64,000 nt of DNA, taken from contig JAGXFX010000027.1 of NCBI GenBank assembly GCA_024637045.1, positions 83,532-147,531 of the forward strand. The letters are read 5' to 3'. The position numbers and the translations under genes were made by a program. The stretch is from Soehngenia sp. GTDB taxonomy: Bacteria > Bacillota > Clostridia > Tissierellales > Tissierellaceae. Below the pieces are notes generated by a model. The model ran no database searches. It was not told where the DNA came from and saw nothing but the letters and a program-made list of their open reading frames with translations. This document shows positions 58,816 through 64,000 of the stretch, piece by piece (positions within the stretch are counted from its first letter, which is position 1; the number at the start of each line of letters is the position of its first letter).

Positions 58816-59008
58816 TCAAGTAATCAAGGAATTGATCTTGTGAAAGTTCAGCAAGTGAGGATAGTTCTATCAGGATATTTTCTCTTAATTGAAGAAAATC
58901 ATCGATATTGTTGGCTTTGCCAGTGTATTCAAGGGCTTCTATTATTAGTAACATATCGTCCTTTGACATTTCCTGAATTGATATTTTGTCGAAATCAAAG
59001 TGCTTCAT
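58793..59008 (-). CDS. Small acidic protein (71 aa), unknown
   Basis: ATG 59008 follows GAAAGGGGAC; the longer in-frame reading from 59068 is not supported. A helical acidic protein (KISIQEMSKDDMLLIIEALEYTG, FLQLRENILIELSSLAE). Its family is not recognised. It converges on argS. Confidence 0.6.
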   Translation of the reverse strand: MKHFDFDKISIQEMSKDDMLLIIEALEYTGKANNIDDFLQLRENILIELSSLAELSQDQFLDYLKEETLSF

Positions 59009-59089
59009 TTTATGTCCCCTTTCATTAGTTCTAATATACATTTTAGTACTTTTCAGGAAATTATTCAATAGAATTAATCCTAATAATCA

Positions 59090-59119
59090 TTGGCCTTACT
59101 CTGTTTTTTAGGGTAAAAT
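59090..59119 (+). promoter_or_regulatory. Possible promoter of the radical SAM operon
   Basis: TTGGCC (59090-59095), 18-bp spacer, TAAAAT (59114-59119), 34 bases before the next gene. Confidence 0.5.
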
Positions 59120-59153
59120 AATAATGGTGATTAGAACAGAAAGGAAGATTATA

Positions 59154-60908
59154 ATGTCAGTTACATTAACTACACTAAATTCAAAATTTATACATTCTAA
59201 TTTGGCCTTAAGATATTTGAAGGAGTATGTCAAGGACATAGAGGATATTCAAATTGAAGAATTTACAATCAATCAGAACCTTGCAGATATAGCATCTAAG
59301 ATTTATGAAATAAATCCGAAGTTGGTTGGGTTTTCAACATACATTTGGAATGTTGATGAAACACTTGAAATATGCGAAAGATTAAAGCTTGTAAGCCCAC
59401 GGACAAAAATACTACTTGGAGGTCCGGAAGTATCATATGATGTGGCGGAACTTATGACTAGTCATCCATACATAGACTATGTTGTTTATGGAGAAGGTGA
59501 GGAGACTTTTAGGGAACTTTTGATTAGGAAAAACCCGGAAAACATAAAAGGACTCGCATTCAGAGAAGAGGAAAAGATAAGAATCAATCCTCCAAGGCCG
59601 TTGATAAAAGATATAAACAACATCCCTTCTCCATATGAGTCGATTGGGGATGAATTGAAAAACAAGATAGTATACTATGAGAGCTCAAGAGGGTGTCCGT
59701 TTAACTGTGCATTCTGCCTATCATCGACCATAAGGGGCGTAAGGTACATGAATCTTGACAGAGTAAAGAGAGATTTGGACAATCTTATTGAAGTCGGCGT
59801 TAAACAGGTTAAATTTGTAGACCGTACTTTCAATGCAAACAAGGAATTTTCTCAGGCCATTATGCAACATATCATCGAAAGAAATCCAGTTGGAATAAAT
59901 TTTCATTTTGAAGTTACCGCCCACCTTATAGATAATGAGCAACTAGAATTTTTCAAGGATATCAAGGAAGGGTTGTTTCAATTTGAAATAGGAGTTCAGT
60001 CAACAAATGAGAAGACGATTGAAGCTATTGGTAGAAATACAAATTTCGAAAAACTTGCCAGCGTGAGTAGGTCAATAAAACTTAATAAAAACATTCACCA
60101 GCATTTGGATCTGATTGCTGGACTCCCGTATGAAGATTATGATAGATTTGGCATTTCATTCGATCATATATTTCAACTTAGGCCAGAGAAGATTCAACTT
60201 GGTTTTTTGAAACTATTAAAAGGTTCTGCTCTTAGAAATTTAAAAACTGAATATGGATATAGACTAATTGACAAGGCGCCTTATGAAGTAATGGAATCCA
60301 AGTGGATTAGTTATGATGAAGTCATAGCTTTAAAAGGAATTGAGGAATTGGTAGAAAAATATTACAATGAAGAATACTTCAAACACAGCATTGAATACAT
60401 TTTACAGAATCTATTTGCTAGTCCGTTTAGATTTTTTGAAGACTTTATGAAATTCTGGAAAGAGCATGATCTCTATGACGTATCACATAGCAAAGATAGT
60501 CTTTATGAAATCTTAATAAACTACTACATCGTACGATCTTTTGAACAATTAGAAATTTTCATCGAATTGCTTGCATTTGACTACTTGCAGAATAATAAGG
60601 GGAAACCTTTGCCAGGATATTTTAATATTAAAAATGATTTAGACATGGGCAGGAGCCATGAGATATTGAAGTCAGAAGCATTATTATCAGAGGTTTTACC
60701 AGAATTCAAGGATATGACGACAAAAAAATTATTGAAGAAAGTAAGAATTCAAGAATTTGAGCATAATTTATATGAAATTATTAACAGTGGGTATAGTAAA
60801 AAGAGTAATAAACAAAAAACTCTAGTTTTATTCAATTATAAAAATGGGGTTTTGGAAAGATGCAAAACATATAATATTTCAAGCTATGCAGAGGAGTTGA
60901 CTGAATGA
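59154..60908 (+). CDS. B12-binding domain / radical SAM protein (DUF4080 type)
   Basis: A 584-aa enzyme. The N-terminal cobalamin-binding-like Rossmann domain is about 1-140 (LVGFSTYIWN, ILLGGPEVSY, YVVYGEGEETF). The radical SAM [4Fe-4S] ligands are C181, C185 and C188 (RGCPFNCAFC), and the barrel continues to about 370 (FEIGVQSTNEKTIEAIGR). The C-terminal part (370-584) matches DUF4080. The substrate is unknown. ATG 59154 with AGGAAG site. It overlaps the next gene by 4 bases. Confidence 0.85.
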   Translation: MSVTLTTLNSKFIHSNLALRYLKEYVKDIEDIQIEEFTINQNLADIASKIYEINPKLVGFSTYIWNVDETLEICERLKLVSPRTKILLGGPEVSYDVAELMTSHPYIDYVVYGEGEETFRELLIRKNPENIKGLAFREEEKIRINPPRPLIKDINNIPSPYESIGDELKNKIVYYESSRGCPFNCAFCLSSTIRGVRYMNLDRVKRDLDNLIEVGVKQVKFVDRTFNANKEFSQAIMQHIIERNPVGINFHFEVTAHLIDNEQLEFFKDIKEGLFQFEIGVQSTNEKTIEAIGRNTNFEKLASVSRSIKLNKNIHQHLDLIAGLPYEDYDRFGISFDHIFQLRPEKIQLGFLKLLKGSALRNLKTEYGYRLIDKAPYEVMESKWISYDEVIALKGIEELVEKYYNEEYFKHSIEYILQNLFASPFRFFEDFMKFWKEHDLYDVSHSKDSLYEILINYYIVRSFEQLEIFIELLAFDYLQNNKGKPLPGYFNIKNDLDMGRSHEILKSEALLSEVLPEFKDMTTKKLLKKVRIQEFEHNLYEIINSGYSKKSNKQKTLVLFNYKNGVLERCKTYNISSYAEELTE

Positions 60909-61654
60909 ATATAATTAACGATATTTTACTTGTAAACAAGGAGATTATCTCAAAATCCAAAAACACGTTGGCAAGAAACCCAGAGGTATTGCTAATGGGC
61001 GTGGTGTATTCAGTATTGAGTTTGGTGGCAGGAATCGTAGTGTTTAATTTATTGTCTGGTCTTGGATTCTTGTTGGGTATTATTTACGCACTAATTGAGA
61101 GTGCAATTATTTCCAGTTATTTATTTGTACTGCACAATGTAGTTGTTTATAACAGGTTCAGGTGGAAAGACATAAAATATGGCTTCACTTATTTTATTAG
61201 GAAAGTATATGGGGTTCTTTTCATATTCTATCTTGTAAACATAATATTGAGTTTTGTATCAAGCATTATTGGTGCATTTGTAGTTGCAATTATACTAATC
61301 ATAGGAATCGCAGCATTAGTAGTTTTAAATCCATTGCCTGAGTCATTATATATCAAGGAAAGAGATTCGCTTCAAACCATCTTGTATTGTATTGACTTTA
61401 TGAAAGAAAATTGGTTGAACTGGATTGTACCGAACGGATTATTGATGATTATTCTTTATTTTGTTACAGGTGGCTTGTTGACTGGTGGGCTAAATCCATT
61501 TAGAGGATTGTCTTTCAGTAATTCTATTCTATCAATGATAATGTACCTCTTGGGAAGTGTTCTTCTCTCAGCAGCAATGATATACAGGGGTCATCTATTT
61601 AAGCTACTGAGCACAACAACATTAAGAAAAAGAATGTTTATGAGAAAGCTTTAA
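60905..61654 (+). CDS. Integral membrane protein, unknown function
   Basis: A 249-aa protein with about six membrane spans (VVYSVLSLVAGIVVFNLL, VLFIFYLVNIILSF, FVVAIILIIGIAALVVL and others). ATGA-coupled to the radical SAM gene. No family recognised with confidence. Confidence 0.7.
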   Translation: MNIINDILLVNKEIISKSKNTLARNPEVLLMGVVYSVLSLVAGIVVFNLLSGLGFLLGIIYALIESAIISSYLFVLHNVVVYNRFRWKDIKYGFTYFIRKVYGVLFIFYLVNIILSFVSSIIGAFVVAIILIIGIAALVVLNPLPESLYIKERDSLQTILYCIDFMKENWLNWIVPNGLLMIILYFVTGGLLTGGLNPFRGLSFSNSILSMIMYLLGSVLLSAAMIYRGHLFKLLSTTTLRKRMFMRKL

Positions 61655-61666
61655 GGAGGAATTAAT

Positions 61667-62803
61667 ATGTCAGTAGGAGAAAAATATTTCAGCGATAAAA
61701 CTGAGTCTGTGAGCTTTGTACAGCTTAAAGACGAGAGGGAATTTACAATTAAAGACTTTGATTTAGATCAATCGATACCCTTGCCAGTGGTAACTGAGAA
61801 ACTATTGAGTGAGTTAAGTAACCTAGATTCAGAACAAGGAATTACATTGGAAAGAGTTATTGAAGGGATACTATATTTAATGGGAGCTGACCAACATTTC
61901 AAATACAATGAATACTACGCTAGAATTCTTGAAGCATATAACCCCGACATGGAAAAGGAACTATTCAAGAGAGCAATTTTAGCATTTGAAAACGATGATT
62001 ATATAGAAAGCGGTCTTCATTTCAGGGCATACAACAATATGTATGGTAGCAAGGAAGGGATGCTTTATTATGCAATGGTTCTAGAAGCAATAGGCAAGAA
62101 TAGAATTGAAGAAGAAAAAATTGATGAAGGTAATGATTTTCTGGAGGAATCAACCGCAATACTGGAAGAATTACTGGATGAAGATAAAGAGTATTATCCT
62201 GCATATTACAAGTTGGGATATCATTATAAGTTCTATGAGCAATATGTAAAAGCGAAACTAACTTGGGACAAGGTTTTAATATATGATCCAGACGAGAATA
62301 GACGGCAGGAAATCAGACAGGAATTGGATTTAATCGATTCAGATTACAGAGTAGAACTTGGGCTGACATATATGAATAATATGAACTATGAAAAGTCCAT
62401 AGAAATATTATCGAAACTTATGCCGAAGCACAGTAAAAGCTGGTATGCTAATTACCTGCTTGGAATGGCTTACAGAGGATATGGAGACAACCAGATAGCA
62501 ATGGATTATTTTTACGCATCCATGGATAGTGATCCAACAGTTTCTGAAGTTTATAATGAGCTTGGAATATCATATTTCAATGATAATGCCATTGAAAAAG
62601 CAATAGACATTTTCACAGAAGGTATAGATGCTTGTAGTCATGATGACTATAGACTATATTTCAATAGAGGACTTGGTTATCTAAATCTTGGAGACATAGA
62701 CAAAGGATACGATGATATTTACAGAGCACATCAGCTGGATCCAGAGGATGATAATATAAAAGCTCAGTTAAATGCAATTGATCGATTCAAGAAGGACAAA
62801 TAA
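61667..62803 (+). CDS. Tetratricopeptide-repeat protein
   Basis: A 378-aa acidic cytoplasmic protein. At least four TPR-like units are visible in the second half (YPAYYKLGYHYKFYEQYVKAK, SWYANYLLGMAYRGYGDNQIA, VSEVYNELGISYFNDNAIEKA, RLYFNRGLGYLNLGDIDKG). It probably scaffolds other proteins; partners unknown. AAGGAGG site. Confidence 0.8.
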   Translation: MSVGEKYFSDKTESVSFVQLKDEREFTIKDFDLDQSIPLPVVTEKLLSELSNLDSEQGITLERVIEGILYLMGADQHFKYNEYYARILEAYNPDMEKELFKRAILAFENDDYIESGLHFRAYNNMYGSKEGMLYYAMVLEAIGKNRIEEEKIDEGNDFLEESTAILEELLDEDKEYYPAYYKLGYHYKFYEQYVKAKLTWDKVLIYDPDENRRQEIRQELDLIDSDYRVELGLTYMNNMNYEKSIEILSKLMPKHSKSWYANYLLGMAYRGYGDNQIAMDYFYASMDSDPTVSEVYNELGISYFNDNAIEKAIDIFTEGIDACSHDDYRLYFNRGLGYLNLGDIDKGYDDIYRAHQLDPEDDNIKAQLNAIDRFKKDK

Positions 62804-62819
62804 ACGAGGAGGAATTCAT

Positions 62820-63734
62820 ATGATAGAGAGATTACAGGATATTTTATCTGTAGAAGGAGACAAAATGAGACTTGCTGTTGTAGCATGTCAAGATGAAGAT
62901 GTTTTGGATGCTGTTGTAGAAAGTTCAAGACTTGGAATAAGTGAGCCTATTCTTATAGGTTCCAAGAGAGAAACTGAGGAAATTGCTGAGAGACTCAATC
63001 TAGACATATCAGAATTTGAGTTTATTGATGAGACCGATATTTCAGCAGCCGCTGAAATCGGAGTAAGAATGGTTAGTGAGGGGAAAGCCGATTTTTTAAT
63101 GAAAGGGCTTGTTGACACAGCGATATTACTAAAAGCCGTTTTGAACAAAGATTGGGGATTAAGAACTGATAGCCTATTAAGTCATGTAATGGTATACGAT
63201 GTAGAAACATATCACAAGCTACTTTATCTAACAGATGGAGGTATGAATTTAAATCCATCTTTGGAAGAGAAAAAGAAAATTATTGATAACAGCGTAACTG
63301 TAGCAAAGGCTATGGGATGCATTAATGTTAAAGTAGCAGCCCTGGCAGCAAAGGAAAAAGTGAACCCAAAGATGCAGGCAACTGTTGATGCTGATGAACT
63401 TAAGAAGATGTCAATAGCAGGTTTATTTGGTGAGGGGGTAATTGTTGAAGGTCCACTGGCATTGGATCTGGCAGTTTCAAAAGAAGCAGCAAAGACCAAG
63501 AAGATAGATAATGAAGTGGTAGGCGATGCTGATATATTGCTTGTTCCAAACATTGAGATGGGTAATGGAATCGGTAAGACAATAACCTACTTGGCAAATG
63601 GGAAATCAGCAGGAATAATAATGGGAGCGAAAGCTCCAGTTGTTTTGGTATCAAGGGCAGATGATAAAGATACAAAGTTATATTCAATTGCTCTCGGAAA
63701 TATGATATCAAGATATACCAACAATATGGCTTAA
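62820..63734 (+). CDS. ptb: Phosphate butyryltransferase (phosphotransacylase family)
   Basis: A 304-aa enzyme that interconverts acyl-CoA and acyl-phosphate, probably butyryl-CoA to butyryl-phosphate. Family signatures: ADFLMKGLVDTAILLKAVL, LLYLTDGGMNLNPSLEEK, VEGPLALDLAVS and LLVPNIEMGNGIGKTITYL. The length fits Ptb rather than the longer phosphate acetyltransferase. No butyrate kinase gene follows inside the window; an rRNA operon begins instead. ATG 62820 behind GAGGAGG. Confidence 0.85.
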   Translation: MIERLQDILSVEGDKMRLAVVACQDEDVLDAVVESSRLGISEPILIGSKRETEEIAERLNLDISEFEFIDETDISAAAEIGVRMVSEGKADFLMKGLVDTAILLKAVLNKDWGLRTDSLLSHVMVYDVETYHKLLYLTDGGMNLNPSLEEKKKIIDNSVTVAKAMGCINVKVAALAAKEKVNPKMQATVDADELKKMSIAGLFGEGVIVEGPLALDLAVSKEAAKTKKIDNEVVGDADILLVPNIEMGNGIGKTITYLANGKSAGIIMGAKAPVVLVSRADDKDTKLYSIALGNMISRYTNNMA

Positions 63735-63794
63735 AACTGACATTTGTAAGTAATATATCTGTTTTGAAAAGGATAATATTGTTGCAAAAAATCG

Positions 63795-63907
63795 TTGACT
63801 TTTTCCACGAAAGATGGTAGTATTTAAAAGGTCAGCAAATTGAATAAACGAAGCACTTTAAAAACTTCAAAAAGATGTTGACGCAGGATTAGTATACATG
63901 GTATACT
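63795..63907 (+). promoter_or_regulatory. Tandem promoters of an rRNA operon
   Basis: P1: TTGACT (63795-63800), 17-bp spacer, TAGTAT (63818-63823). P2: TTGACG (63878-63883), 18-bp spacer, TATACT (63902-63907). Tandem strong promoters of this spacing are typical of rrn operons. A perfect inverted repeat (63888-63910) covers the P2 spacer and -10 box. Confidence 0.72.
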
Positions 63908-63910
63908 AAT

Positions 63911-64000
63911 CAAGTCGCCTCGAAAGAGGACGACAATGAACCTAGATAACTAAACAGTTGTGAGAACTTTGAATAAACCAAGAATCAATTTTTTAAAAAC
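63911..64000 (+). other. Start of the rRNA operon leader
   Basis: Contains a CGCCTCGAAAGAGGACG hairpin and TGAACCTAGATAACTAAACAG, a phrase typical of Firmicute pre-16S and spacer antitermination/processing regions. The 16S gene should start just past the window end. Confidence 0.65.

Overview
The window looks like the chromosome of a low-GC Gram-positive anaerobe of the Clostridia/Tissierellia type. The evidence is AT-rich DNA with strong GGAGG ribosome-binding sites, a threonine T-box, an infC-rpmI-rplT operon with an AUU-initiated infC, MutS2, ZapA, Hsp33, a DUF4364 regulator, a KtrAB-type potassium system and a phosphate butyryltransferase. I cannot name the genus from sequence alone.

Layout. 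1-6763 is housekeeping: the 3' part of valS, folC, a convergent DUF4364 gene, a 41-residue membrane peptide, hpt, a CPBP membrane protease, a methyltransferase and hslO. A tRNA-Phe/Gly/Cys cluster follows (6810-7068). A 32.2-kb prophage is integrated in tRNA-Cys, bounded by exact 45-bp repeats at 7025-7069 and 39221-39265. After the prophage come a DUF6873-like gene, hisS, T-box-thrS, a pepV remnant, infC-rpmI-rplT, ktrB-ktrA, an RNA methyltransferase, pheST, zapA, a U32 peptidase, mutS2, argS, a small convergent gene, a B12/radical SAM gene, a membrane protein, a TPR protein and ptb. The window ends in the promoter/leader of an rRNA operon that lies beyond it.

Prophage. It is a temperate siphovirus of HK97 type. 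In order: leftward lysogeny block (integrase, membrane-anchored HIRAN protein, CI-type repressor), three evenly spaced operators, rightward early genes (Cro-like, excisionase-like, many small ORFs, an atypical N6-methylase, ERF annealing protein, DnaD-type initiator, two PD-(D/E)XK-type nucleases, a late regulator), a roughly 490-bp non-coding stretch, packaging and head genes (HNH-kinase fusion, candidate cos, P27-type TerS, TerL, portal, protease, capsid), tail genes, lysis genes, and a Panacea-type toxin-antitoxin pair beside attR.

Most unusual points. (1) The 490-bp gap holds a highly structured RNA that resembles HEARO/omega-RNA, the guide-RNA scaffold of IscB/IsrB elements, with no IscB/IsrB gene beside it. 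(2) A textbook -1 frameshift signal at the end of the capsid gene would append a cadherin/Ig-like domain to some capsid subunits; a second -1 site makes the usual tail-chaperone pair. (3) A truncated methyltransferase ends in what looks like the acidic tail of single-stranded-DNA-binding protein. (4) attR carries five perfectly phased 10-bp repeats beside integrase arm sites. (5) Three genes end inside the hairpin of their own terminator. All functional names come from reading translations and motifs; no database search was run.
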